DNA of 64,000 bases from Lutibacter profundi (GTDB taxonomy: Bacteria > Bacteroidota > Bacteroidia > Flavobacteriales > Flavobacteriaceae). The notes beneath the pieces are model-generated. The model searched no databases, was not told where the DNA came from, and saw nothing but the letters and a program-made list of their open reading frames with translations. Shown here piece by piece: positions 7,717-16,170 of this stretch. Every line of letters starts with the position of its first letter. Position 1 is the first letter of the stretch. The translations under genes and the position numbers were made by a program. The DNA lies in contig NZ_CP013355.1 in the NCBI RefSeq assembly GCF_001543325.1, forward strand, positions 2,076,001 to 2,140,000, read 5' to 3'.

Positions 7717-9321
7717 ATGAGAAGTAATAATTTACATACTAATTTTGATAAAAACCATGATAAAGAACATGCAGTTTGGAATCGTCGTTCATTTTTACAA
7801 GCTCTTGGTTTAGTTGGAGCAGGATCTATAATGTTAGGGAAAATACCCGTATCAGCATCAACAATTACTCCTTTAAGTAAAGCTTTAACGGCTTCTGAAA
7901 ATGATAAAATTTTAATTATAGCAAGGCTAAAAGGAGGAAATGATGGCTTAAATACAGTAATACCATATTATGATTATGATACTTATGCAAATTTGAGACC
8001 AACCATAAGAATTAAACAAAATGATTCTTTTGCGCTTTCCAACGATTTTAAAATGCCTAATTATATGGATTCGTTACAAAATTTTTGGGAAGATGGAAAA
8101 ATGAAGGTTGTACATGGCGTTGGGTATTCTAATCAAAGTTTATCTCATTTTAGTTCTGCAGATATTTGGTCTTCAGCAGGAAATAAAGGTGACAATTTAC
8201 AAACAGGTGTTTTTGGGCGTTATCATGAAGATTTGTATCCAGATTATTTATTAAATCCACCTACAAGTCCTCCTGCAATACAAATAGGAAGTTTAAGTAA
8301 TTTAATGTTTGTTGGTGATGAGGCAGGTTATGCCTTTTCAGTTGCAAATATTGATCAATTAGCTCAAATTGCCGAAAAAGGAACAGCATTTGATGTACAA
8401 AACTTACCTTCTTGTGATTATGGAAGTCAATTAGGTTTTATGAGAAATGTTAACAATTCAACGTTTAACTATGCGAGTGTAATTAACGAAGCGTATATAG
8501 ATGCAAGTAATGATGTTTCTTATGAAAAAAATAATATCTCTAAACAATTTGCCTTAATTGCACGATTGATAAAAGGGAATTTAGGAACTAAAATATATAT
8601 GGTTACGCTAGATGGTTTTGATACACATGCAGATCAACCAAATAAGCATGAAAAATTGATGGGTAATTTTACAAAAGCAATTTCTAATTTTTATGCAGAT
8701 TTAGCAACTCAAAGTAAAGATAGTGATGTTTTAACAATGACCATTTCTGAATTTGGACGTAGATCAAAAGAAAATGCTTCAAATGGTACAGACCACGGAG
8801 CAGCATCTACAATGTTATTGTTTGGTGAAGGGCTTAACGGAAATGGTTTTGTAGGAAATCACCCAGATTTAAATAAGTTGAATAGCAATGGAAATATGGA
8901 TTTCACTACAGATTTTAGAGATGTATATGCAACCATTTTAGAAAAGTGGTTGTGCATAGATAGTTCAATTGTAGATACTGTTTTATTAAACAATTATAAC
9001 AGAGCTAATTTAGGATTGAGATGTTCTTCTGTAATAGATGATGGTACTGATATTTCTGATGTAAGTTTTAAACATTATCCCATTTATGGTAATGAAACTG
9101 TTTATGTAGAGTTTGTTTTATCCACAGCTATGGAGGTAGAAGTTCAACTTGTAAATATTTTAGGTCAAAACATTGGAGTAATTCACAAAGAGAGGTATTT
9201 AAAAGGTACGCACCGCGTTAATTTAAACCCACAAGCTAGAAGATATACACCAGGACATTATATTTACAGAATATTTGCAGAAGGAAAATCGTATAGCAAG
9301 TCAATTGTTCTCGTTAAATAA
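7717..9321 (+). CDS. DUF1501 family protein with Tat-like signal and T9SS sorting domain
   Basis: A 534-residue protein. The N-terminus has a twin-arginine-like signal (WNRRSFLQALGLVGAGS, residues ~21-37). The body is the DUF1501 fold, related to alkaline-phosphatase/sulfatase-like enzymes, with ARLKGGNDGLNT, LDGFDTHADQ and TISEFGRRSKENASNGTDHGAAS. The last ~75 residues (from about 460) look like a type IX secretion C-terminal domain: strand pairs with VQLVNILGQ and a terminal YSKSIVLVK. This implies final location at the cell surface. It is the partner of the upstream DUF1800 gene. Confidence 0.9.
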   Translation: MRSNNLHTNFDKNHDKEHAVWNRRSFLQALGLVGAGSIMLGKIPVSASTITPLSKALTASENDKILIIARLKGGNDGLNTVIPYYDYDTYANLRPTIRIKQNDSFALSNDFKMPNYMDSLQNFWEDGKMKVVHGVGYSNQSLSHFSSADIWSSAGNKGDNLQTGVFGRYHEDLYPDYLLNPPTSPPAIQIGSLSNLMFVGDEAGYAFSVANIDQLAQIAEKGTAFDVQNLPSCDYGSQLGFMRNVNNSTFNYASVINEAYIDASNDVSYEKNNISKQFALIARLIKGNLGTKIYMVTLDGFDTHADQPNKHEKLMGNFTKAISNFYADLATQSKDSDVLTMTISEFGRRSKENASNGTDHGAASTMLLFGEGLNGNGFVGNHPDLNKLNSNGNMDFTTDFRDVYATILEKWLCIDSSIVDTVLLNNYNRANLGLRCSSVIDDGTDISDVSFKHYPIYGNETVYVEFVLSTAMEVEVQLVNILGQNIGVIHKERYLKGTHRVNLNPQARRYTPGHYIYRIFAEGKSYSKSIVLVK

Positions 9322-9338
9322 CGAGCGTAATTTAACTA

Positions 9339-9698
9339 CTAAAAATGTAAAAAAGCATCTTCTAAATGTTCAATATCAAAATTATTTTTATTTTTTAAAA
9401 TAGATATAATATCAAATCGAACTTCAATATTTAAATCTTTTGAAATAACATATTCATTTACTGCTTCAACTAACAACTTTATTTTTTTTTGATTTACAAA
9501 ATCTTGCGGATTTCCAAAATAATCTGACGATCGGGTTTTTACTTCCACAATAGCTAAAACAGCATCTTTTTGAGCAATAATATCCACTTCAGCTTTTTTA
9601 AATCGCCAATTACGATCTAAAATTTTATAATTGTTTTTTTGTAAAAACTGAACAGCTAATTCTTCTCCTTTTTTACCTAATTCATTGTGTTTAGCCAT
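9339..9698 (-). CDS. YraN/UPF0102 family nuclease-like protein
   Basis: A 119-residue protein of normal length for UPF0102. It has GKKGEELAVQFLQKNNYKILDRNWR at the start and the restriction-endonuclease-like core E-x(n)-VDIIAQKD...IVEVKTRSS, where Asp and the Glu-x-Lys pair are the expected catalytic residues. The molecular role is unclear; relatives are linked to DNA recombination or repair. It converges with the DUF1501 gene, with 17 bases between the ends. Confidence 0.92.
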   Translation of the reverse strand: MAKHNELGKKGEELAVQFLQKNNYKILDRNWRFKKAEVDIIAQKDAVLAIVEVKTRSSDYFGNPQDFVNQKKIKLLVEAVNEYVISKDLNIEVRFDIISILKNKNNFDIEHLEDAFLHF

Positions 9699-9723
9699 TT
9701 TTATTTTAAATTAATGAAAAGAG

Positions 9724-10725
9724 TTATTTAACAAATTTTATAAAAGCATGTTTTTTACCTACTTTCATTTCTATCTCTCTCCCTAAAAAAATAGCACGAT
9801 TATCTTTGTCATGCCCAGCAGGAAAATCAAATACTATTGGGAAATCAAATTCTTTGGTAGCTTCTAAAATAATTTCTTCAACAGTTTGCCCAAAAGGAGT
9901 GGAATTGTCTTTAAGATTAGTCATTCCTCCTACAATTATTCCGTTACAATTTTTAAAATACCCGCTTCGTTTTAAAGCATAAACCATCCTATCAATATTA
10001 TATAAGTATTCGCCAACATCTTCAATAAAAAGTATTTTTCCTTTCGTATTAATTGAAGATACAGAGCCAAGTAAACTTTGCAAAATAGATAAATTACCTC
10101 CAACTAATTGCCCTTTTGCTGTGCCTAGTTTGTTATAGGGTGAAGAAGTAATTTTATAATTTAAATTTTTTCCAAATAATGCTTTTTTAAACGTTTTTAT
10201 GGTTTTAAGTCTATCTTTTTTTCTGACTTTCATATTTATAGGCATCATAGCGTGTAAAGTTTCATAACCTAAATTATGTATGTGACTGTGCAAAACAGTT
10301 ATATCAGAATAGCCAATAATCCATTTAGGATTTTTTTTAAATTTGGTAAAGTTAAGTCCATCAATTATCCGAACAGTTCCATATCCACCTCTTCCACACC
10401 AAATTGCTTTTACAGCTTTATGGTCTAAAGCACTTTGAAAATCTTCTGTACGTTCGGCATCTGTTCCTGAAAAATGAAAATTACTTCCAAAAAGATGTTT
10501 TCCTAAAATTGCGTGTAATCCCCAACCTTCAACAAGTTCAATGGCTTTTTCAATAGGTTCTTTATCACTTAAAATTCCTGCGGGAGCAACAATAGCTATG
10601 GTATCTCCTGCTTTTAAATAAGCAGGTTTTATAAGTGTGGTATTTTGCGCGTTTATATTGAAGTTGAATAATAAACTACAGAACAATGAAATAGGTAACA
10701 GTTTTAAGGTTGAAATTTTTAGCAT
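9724..10725 (-). CDS. LD-carboxypeptidase (peptidase family S66)
   Basis: A 333-residue exported protein with a signal peptide ending near NINAQ. The S66 motifs are present: AGDTIAIVAPAG, IWCGRGGYGTVRIIDGL, the nucleophile Ser140 in GYSDITVLH, the Glu in LFIEDVGEYLYNIDRM, and the His in AGHDKDN near the C-terminus. These enzymes remove the terminal D-Ala from tetrapeptides during peptidoglycan recycling. A signal peptide implies a periplasmic enzyme, unlike the cytosolic E. coli LdcA. It is divergent from metG. Confidence 0.9.
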   Translation of the reverse strand: MLKISTLKLLPISLFCSLLFNFNINAQNTTLIKPAYLKAGDTIAIVAPAGILSDKEPIEKAIELVEGWGLHAILGKHLFGSNFHFSGTDAERTEDFQSALDHKAVKAIWCGRGGYGTVRIIDGLNFTKFKKNPKWIIGYSDITVLHSHIHNLGYETLHAMMPINMKVRKKDRLKTIKTFKKALFGKNLNYKITSSPYNKLGTAKGQLVGGNLSILQSLLGSVSSINTKGKILFIEDVGEYLYNIDRMVYALKRSGYFKNCNGIIVGGMTNLKDNSTPFGQTVEEIILEATKEFDFPIVFDFPAGHDKDNRAIFLGREIEMKVGKKHAFIKFVK

Positions 10726-10837
10726 AAATACTCTTTTTGTAAAAATACTATAATTATATAGAAAGCCAAATTAATACAAGAGATAGAAATTAGGTGTAAT
10801 TCAGCGCTTAACAAATCTAAAAATCAACATTAATTCC

Positions 10838-10845
10838 TATTTTTG
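10838..10845 (+). promoter_or_regulatory. Bacteroidota -7 box TATTTTTG before metG
   Basis: TATTTTTG matches TAnnTTTG and ends 21 bases before the metG ATG. No well-spaced -33 TTG was found. Confidence 0.4.
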
Positions 10846-10866
10846 TACTTTCTTAAATAAAAATGA

Positions 10867-12933
10867 ATGAGCAATTTTAAAAGATATACAATTACAGCAG
10901 CTTTACCTTACACAAACGGCCCAGTTCATATTGGGCATTTAGCGGGCGTTTATATTCCTGCCGATATCTACGCACGGTATTTGCGAGTTAAAGGAAATGA
11001 CGTAGCTTATATTTGCGGTTCAGATGAACATGGTGTTCCTATTACTATAAAAGCTAAGAAAGAAGGGGTTACACCACAAGACATTGTAGATAAGTACCAT
11101 GCTATTATTAAAAAATCATTTCATGATTTTGGTATCTCTTTTGATAACTATTCTCGAACAACGGCAGAGGTTCATCATAAAACGGCTTCCGATTTTTTTA
11201 AGAAATTATACAACGAAGGTAAATTTATTGAAGAATCATCAGAACAATTATTTGATGAAGAAGCAAATCAGTTTTTAGCTGATAGATTTGTTATAGGAAC
11301 TTGCCCTAAATGTGGAAATGAAGAAAGTTATGGCGATCAATGTGAGGCATGCGGAACAAGCCATAATGCAACAGATTTAATCAACCCAAAATCTGCAATT
11401 ACAGGAAACATACCAACCACCAAAGTTACGAAACACTGGTATTTACCCTTAAATGAATACGAAAAATGGTTACGCGAATGGATTGTTGAAGGTCATAAAA
11501 AAGATTGGAAAACCAATGTGTTAGGACAAGTAAAATCGTGGTTAGATGATGGATTAAAACCAAGAGCAGTAACACGAGATTTAGATTGGGGAATTCCTGT
11601 TCCGGTTGAAGGAGCTGAAGGGAAAGTGCTGTATGTTTGGTTTGACGCGCCTATTGGTTATATTTCATCTACTAAAGAATGGGCAGCTAGAGAAGGGAAA
11701 GACTGGGAATTGTACTGGAAAGATAAAAACACAAAATTAGTTCATTTTATAGGAAAAGATAATATTGTTTTTCACTGTATTATTTTCCCGGCAATGTTAA
11801 AAGCTGAAGGAAGTTTTATTTTACCTGAAAATGTTCCTGCAAATGAATTTTTAAATTTAGAAGGTGATAAAATATCTACTTCAAAAAATTGGGCAGTTTG
11901 GTTACACGAATATTTAGAAGATTTTCCAGACAAACAAGATGTATTGCGTTACGCTTTAACGGCAAATGCTCCTGAAACAAAAGATAACGATTTTACTTGG
12001 AAAGATTTTCAAGCAAGAAATAATAATGAGTTAGTTGCCATTTTTGGTAATTTTATCAATAGAGTGGTGGTATTAACCAATAAATATTTTGATGGCATTG
12101 TACCTCAACCAAATGAATTTGATGAGGTTGATATAAAAACCTTGGCTAAAATGAATCAATATCCAGTCATTATTGAAAATTCAATTGAACGCTACCGATT
12201 TAGAGAAGCCTCACAAGAGCTTTTAAACTTAGCTAGATTAGGAAATAAATATTTGGCTGATGAAGAACCTTGGAAACAAATAAAAACAAATCCAGAACGC
12301 GTAAAAAGCATATTGTATGTTGCTTTGCAAATTGCAACCAGCTTAGCTGTTGTTTGTGAACCGTTTTTGCCTTTTACTTCAAAAAAGTTAAAAGGAATTT
12401 TAAATGTCACATCAAGCGCAGTCGAGATGTCATGGGATTCAATTAAAACATCAAAAGAATTAATTGCTCCAAACCATAAAATTAACAAACCTGAATTATT
12501 ATTTGCAAAAATTGAAGATGCTGAAGTACAAACTCAACTAAATAAATTAGAAGCTACAAAACAAGCCAATGAAGCTTCAACTAAAATAGTAGAACCTCAA
12601 AAAGAGACTATTGAGTTTGATGATTTTACGAAGTTAGATATGCGAGTAGGAACTATTATTGAAGCGGTAAAAATACCAAAAACAAAAAAATTACTACAAT
12701 TAAAAGTAGATGTGGGTATTGATACAAGAACCATAGTTTCTGGTATTGCAGAAAGTTTTAAACCCGAAGATATTATTGGACAAAAAGTTACGGTTTTGGT
12801 TAATTTAGCACCTCGAAAATTGCGTGGTGTTGAAAGTCAGGGAATGCTATTAATGACTGATACCCCTGACGGGAAATTAGCATTTATTGAGCCTGAAAAT
12901 GATTCAGTAGCTAATGGTGAACAGGTGAGTTAA
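10867..12933 (+). CDS. metG: Methionyl-tRNA synthetase
   Basis: A 688-residue class I synthetase that charges tRNA-Met. The HIGH motif is HIGH (residues 21-24), the knuckle is CPKCG...CEACG (zinc-binding pairs), and the KMSKS loop reads KISTSK (335-340). The anticodon-binding helical domain follows, then a linker, then a C-terminal tRNA-binding OB domain ([32 protein letters not shown]) typical of dimeric MetRS. An ATG four bases upstream is out of frame. Unusually, a short GC-richer palindrome-like element (12404-12432) is embedded in frame in the linker before the OB domain. Confidence 0.98.
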   Translation: MSNFKRYTITAALPYTNGPVHIGHLAGVYIPADIYARYLRVKGNDVAYICGSDEHGVPITIKAKKEGVTPQDIVDKYHAIIKKSFHDFGISFDNYSRTTAEVHHKTASDFFKKLYNEGKFIEESSEQLFDEEANQFLADRFVIGTCPKCGNEESYGDQCEACGTSHNATDLINPKSAITGNIPTTKVTKHWYLPLNEYEKWLREWIVEGHKKDWKTNVLGQVKSWLDDGLKPRAVTRDLDWGIPVPVEGAEGKVLYVWFDAPIGYISSTKEWAAREGKDWELYWKDKNTKLVHFIGKDNIVFHCIIFPAMLKAEGSFILPENVPANEFLNLEGDKISTSKNWAVWLHEYLEDFPDKQDVLRYALTANAPETKDNDFTWKDFQARNNNELVAIFGNFINRVVVLTNKYFDGIVPQPNEFDEVDIKTLAKMNQYPVIIENSIERYRFREASQELLNLARLGNKYLADEEPWKQIKTNPERVKSILYVALQIATSLAVVCEPFLPFTSKKLKGILNVTSSAVEMSWDSIKTSKELIAPNHKINKPELLFAKIEDAEVQTQLNKLEATKQANEASTKIVEPQKETIEFDDFTKLDMRVGTIIEAVKIPKTKKLLQLKVDVGIDTRTIVSGIAESFKPEDIIGQKVTVLVNLAPRKLRGVESQGMLLMTDTPDGKLAFIEPENDSVANGEQVS
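12404..12432. repeat. Short palindrome-like element inside metG
   Basis: The stretch around ATCAAGCGCAGTCGAGATGT is richer in GC than its surroundings and has inverted ends ACATC (12409-12413) and GATGT (12426-12430). It resembles the GAGCGCAGTCGAG-type dispersed elements common between genes in Flavobacteriaceae, and the TTCGACTTCGCTCAGCGA stretch at 38951-38968 of this window. Here it is translated ([10 protein letters not shown]) and keeps the frame. Confidence 0.55.
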
Positions 12934-12946
12934 AAATTTAAAATCT

Positions 12947-13021
12947 TTAGAGCCATGCTCAACTTGTTTCAGCATCTCATAGTGTAGAGTGAGACCCCTG
13001 AAATAAATTCAGGGTCACGAA
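12947..13021. repeat. Intergenic repeat-like element with hairpin between metG and tex
   Basis: The spacer holds a stretch with GCTCAACTTGTTTCAGCATCTCA, then a perfect hairpin CCCTGAA (12996-13002) / TTCAGGG (13008-13014) with a five-base loop. The layout looks like the mobile intergenic elements of flavobacteria; a worn partial match (AATTTGTTTCAGAATTTCAT) occurs near 39752. It may also stop transcription after metG. Confidence 0.5.
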
Positions 13022-13055
13022 TAATTGTTTAGCTATATTTAACAAATCACAATCC

Positions 13056-15182
13056 ATGCAATTACTAAACTACATAAAATCACAAACAAACCTTCCTGAA
13101 AATGGAATTAAAAATACTATTGAACTTCTAAATGAAGACTGTACCATTCCATTTATTTCAAGATACAGAAAAGAACGTACTGGAAATCTAGATGAAGTTC
13201 AACTAGGAGATATTGTTAAATATAAAACACAATTTGAAGAGTTAGCAAAGCGTAAAACCACTATTTTAAAGGCTTTAAAAGAGCAAGGTGTTTTAACCGA
13301 TGAATTACATCAAAAAATTGAAACAACTTCTAATTTAACAAGCTTAGAAGATATATATCTCCCTTACAAAAAAAAGCGTAAAACAAAAGCTGAAACAGCT
13401 CGTAAAAATGGTTTAGAGCCCTTGGCAAAAATGATTATGAGCCAGCGGGTTAATAATTTAGAATATACTGCTTCAAAGTACATTAATAATGAAATTAAAA
13501 ATAGAGATTTAGCTCTTGAAGGAGCTCGTTTTATAATAGCCGAATGGGTAAATGAACGCACAGATATTAGAAATATTATACGGTATCAATTAGAAAAATT
13601 TGCAACCTTAACTACAAAAGCTATTAAATTAAAAATAGCCGAAGAAAAAGCACAGAAATTTAGAGATTATTTTAACTGGACAGAACCCTTAAACCGTTGT
13701 CCTTCTCATCGTTTTTTAGCAATTTTGAGGGCAGAAAAAGAAGGTTTTATTCGGGTTAAAATAGAAATAGATAATGAAAAAGCTATAGATAAGATTGAAC
13801 AAAGAATAATTCGAATACATACTAATTGTTCCAAACAAATACAGTTAGCCATACAAGATGCGTATAAACGCTTATTGTTTCCTGCTTTATCAAATGAAAT
13901 ATTAACGAAAGCAAAACACAAAGCAGATGATAATGCTATTGAGGTTTTTGCTAAAAATTTAAAACAGTTATTGTTAGGAGCTCCTTTAGGAGAGAAAAAC
14001 ATTTTAGCCATAGACCCTGGATATAGAACAGGATGTAAATTGGTTTGCTTAAATTCACAAGGTGGATTTGAATATAATGAAACTATTTATCCGCATGCTC
14101 CTAAAAACGATTCTATAGGAGCTATGAAAAAAATAAATTCGTTGGTTGATGCTTATAAAATTGAGGCAATTGCTATTGGAAATGGCACAGCCTCCCGGGA
14201 AACAGAGCAATTAATACGGAAAATTAAATTTAAGAAAGATATTCAGGTTTTTGTGGTAAGTGAAGCAGGAGCATCCATTTATTCTGCTTCAAAAGTAGCT
14301 CGTGATGAATTTCCAAATTATGATGTTACGGTGAGAGGAGCAATTTCTATTGGAAGAAGATTGGCTGATCCGTTGGCTGAATTGGTTAAAATTGATGCTA
14401 AATCTATTGGCGTAGGTCAATATCAACACGATGTGGATCAAACTAAATTAAAAAAGTCATTAGATGTAGTTGTAGAAAGTTGCGTGAATACCGTAGGTGT
14501 AAATATTAATACTGCAAGTATTCCTTTGTTAAGTTATGTTTCGGGAATTGGATTCAAATTAGCTGAGAATATTGTGAATTATAGAAACCAACATGGCCCT
14601 TTTATTGCTAGAAATGAAATTAAAAAAGTGCCAAGATTGGGTAATAAAGCTTTTGAGCAGAGTGCCGGTTTTTTACGTATTAAAAATGCAAATAATCCAT
14701 TAGATAATTCTGCAGTGCACCCTGAAAGTTATAATGTAGTTTCAAAAATTGCCAAAGATAACAATACAAGTATTGAAGACTTAATAGGTAACAAACAACT
14801 ACTTCAAAATATTGAACTTAATAAATATTGTACTTCTACGATTGGGCTTCCTACTTTAATAGATCTTATAAAAGAGCTTGAAAAACCAGGTTTAGATCCA
14901 CGAGAAATGGCAAAGGCTTTTACTTTTAATCAAAACATTAGATCTATAAACGATTTGAGAGAGGGACAATTATTGCCCGGTATTGTAAACAATATTACCA
15001 ACTTTGGTTGCTTTGTTGATATTGGAATTAAAGAAAGTGGTTTAGTTCACGTTTCTAATTTAGCCAATAAATTTGTGAGTGATGTTAATGAAATTGTGAA
15101 TTTACATGAACAAGTAATTGTTAAAGTTTTAGAAGTAGATATTGTACGAAAACGAATACAATTATCGATGAATTTTAAATAG
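13056..15182 (+). CDS. tex: Tex family RNA-binding transcription accessory protein
   Basis: A 708-residue cytosolic protein with full Tex architecture: an N-terminal helical domain with LPFISRYRKE-like NCTIPFISRYRKERTG, the YqgF/RNase H-like domain starting LAIDPGYRTGCK, a helix-hairpin-helix region (ASIPLLSYVSGIGFKLAENIVNYR), and a C-terminal S1 RNA-binding domain (GQLLPGIVNNITNFGCFVDIGIKESGLVHVSNL). Tex influences transcription and RNA decay. Length is slightly under the ~770 residues of E. coli YhgF. Ends at a strong hairpin shared with the convergent gene. Confidence 0.95.
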   Translation: MQLLNYIKSQTNLPENGIKNTIELLNEDCTIPFISRYRKERTGNLDEVQLGDIVKYKTQFEELAKRKTTILKALKEQGVLTDELHQKIETTSNLTSLEDIYLPYKKKRKTKAETARKNGLEPLAKMIMSQRVNNLEYTASKYINNEIKNRDLALEGARFIIAEWVNERTDIRNIIRYQLEKFATLTTKAIKLKIAEEKAQKFRDYFNWTEPLNRCPSHRFLAILRAEKEGFIRVKIEIDNEKAIDKIEQRIIRIHTNCSKQIQLAIQDAYKRLLFPALSNEILTKAKHKADDNAIEVFAKNLKQLLLGAPLGEKNILAIDPGYRTGCKLVCLNSQGGFEYNETIYPHAPKNDSIGAMKKINSLVDAYKIEAIAIGNGTASRETEQLIRKIKFKKDIQVFVVSEAGASIYSASKVARDEFPNYDVTVRGAISIGRRLADPLAELVKIDAKSIGVGQYQHDVDQTKLKKSLDVVVESCVNTVGVNINTASIPLLSYVSGIGFKLAENIVNYRNQHGPFIARNEIKKVPRLGNKAFEQSAGFLRIKNANNPLDNSAVHPESYNVVSKIAKDNNTSIEDLIGNKQLLQNIELNKYCTSTIGLPTLIDLIKELEKPGLDPREMAKAFTFNQNIRSINDLREGQLLPGIVNNITNFGCFVDIGIKESGLVHVSNLANKFVSDVNEIVNLHEQVIVKVLEVDIVRKRIQLSMNFK

Positions 15183-15201
15183 GTATCTACTATAAATAAA
15201 A

Positions 15202-15235
15202 AAGAGTTACCCATTATTTATAATAGGTAACTCTT
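15202..15235. terminator. Bidirectional hairpin terminator between tex and the beta-barrel gene
   Basis: Perfect stem AAGAGTTACC (15202-15211) / GGTAACTCTT (15226-15235) with a 14-base AT-rich loop, placed between two converging genes. Confidence 0.8.
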
Positions 15236-15256
15236 AGTATTTCATTAACCTACAAG

Positions 15257-16084
15257 TTAAAATTTAAACCCAAGTTTAAAAGAAAATTGAGCAAAGAATG
15301 AAACTGTATTTGTATCGGCTTCAAGGTTATACAATCCTGGGCCTGGAGTTTTTACACTTATAGCATAGCTGTAAGAAACTGGTTTGATGTCAAAACCAAA
15401 GAATACATCTTTAGCTATATAATAATCAACACCAGCAATTGCTTGTATTCCAAAAGCTGTAATATCTACGTGACGAGCACCTAAATCTACTATATTTGCA
15501 TTTCCTTGGTTATCAACTGTTACCGTAGGATCGTATTGAGATCTTCTTGCATAGTCAAAAGGAAGAGCAAAGCCTAGATAAGGGAATAATCTATCGTTTT
15601 TAGTTTTAAATAACCACTGTCCACCAATAGAAACGCTTACATCAACTCTCTCATCAGCTACAACAGCATTATAAGCCGGAATTATTAAAACTCCGTTACC
15701 ATCAGTAACAGCTGGAATAGCTAATTGATAAGGTGTGTTTCGTAAGATAGCTCCTCCATTAAGTGTAATAGCAAAGTTGTCTTTAATATAGTATCTTCCT
15801 TCGGCTCCTACCATATTGGTAATGCTATTTGAGTTTGCATCAACATCGTTTGCATACGGTGCCGCTCCACTCACAGAGCTATAAGAAGAAGGTACAACTA
15901 AACCACCATTTAGATATGCTCCCCGTCCAAAAACCATTGCAGTTGTAAAGTCTCCTTTTTCAGGCGCATACTTCACAGTAACAACACTAGAATCAGCTTT
16001 ACATTTTGAATCTTTATTTTGCGCATTCATACCAACAGTTGTAAAAACTATCAATAAAACGCCTAAAATTATATATTTTTTCAT
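15257..16084 (-). CDS. Outer-membrane beta-barrel protein
   Basis: A 275-residue protein with a Sec signal (MKKYIILGVLLIVFTTVGMNAQ). The mature chain shows alternating hydrophobic/polar strands and ends in FFAQFSFKLGFKF, an aromatic-terminated last strand as expected of a porin-like barrel. AEGRYYIKDNFAITLNGG and VDYYIAKDVFFGFDIKP are typical of flavobacterial OmpW/OmpX-like barrels. The function is not inferable. It follows the Ala-rich lipoprotein gene on the same strand, 86 bases apart with a terminator-like hairpin between, so it may be expressed separately or by read-through. Confidence 0.8.
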   Translation of the reverse strand: MKKYIILGVLLIVFTTVGMNAQNKDSKCKADSSVVTVKYAPEKGDFTTAMVFGRGAYLNGGLVVPSSYSSVSGAAPYANDVDANSNSITNMVGAEGRYYIKDNFAITLNGGAILRNTPYQLAIPAVTDGNGVLIIPAYNAVVADERVDVSVSIGGQWLFKTKNDRLFPYLGFALPFDYARRSQYDPTVTVDNQGNANIVDLGARHVDITAFGIQAIAGVDYYIAKDVFFGFDIKPVSYSYAISVKTPGPGLYNLEADTNTVSFFAQFSFKLGFKF

Positions 16085-16121
16085 ATCGTTAATGTTCTTT
16101 AAGAGTTAAAATTAATTTTAT

Positions 16122-16150
16122 AAAGGGCTACACTATTAAGGTAGCCCTTT
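16122..16150 (-). terminator. Hairpin after the Ala-rich lipoprotein gene
   Basis: Perfect stem AAAGGGCTAC (16122-16131) / GTAGCCCTTT (16141-16150) with a nine-base loop, just past the stop of the minus-strand gene. The following run on the minus strand is A/T-rich but not a clean T tract, so it may only attenuate read-through into the beta-barrel gene. Confidence 0.7.
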
Positions 16151-16170
16151 ATGTTATTCTTAAAGAGATT

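Noticed and set aside
12192-12488. Minus-strand 98-codon frame inside metG
   Set aside because: Antisense to a conserved domain, with no family features.
13706-14011. Minus-strand frame inside tex
   Set aside because: Antisense to the conserved Tex core; no start context or homology pattern.
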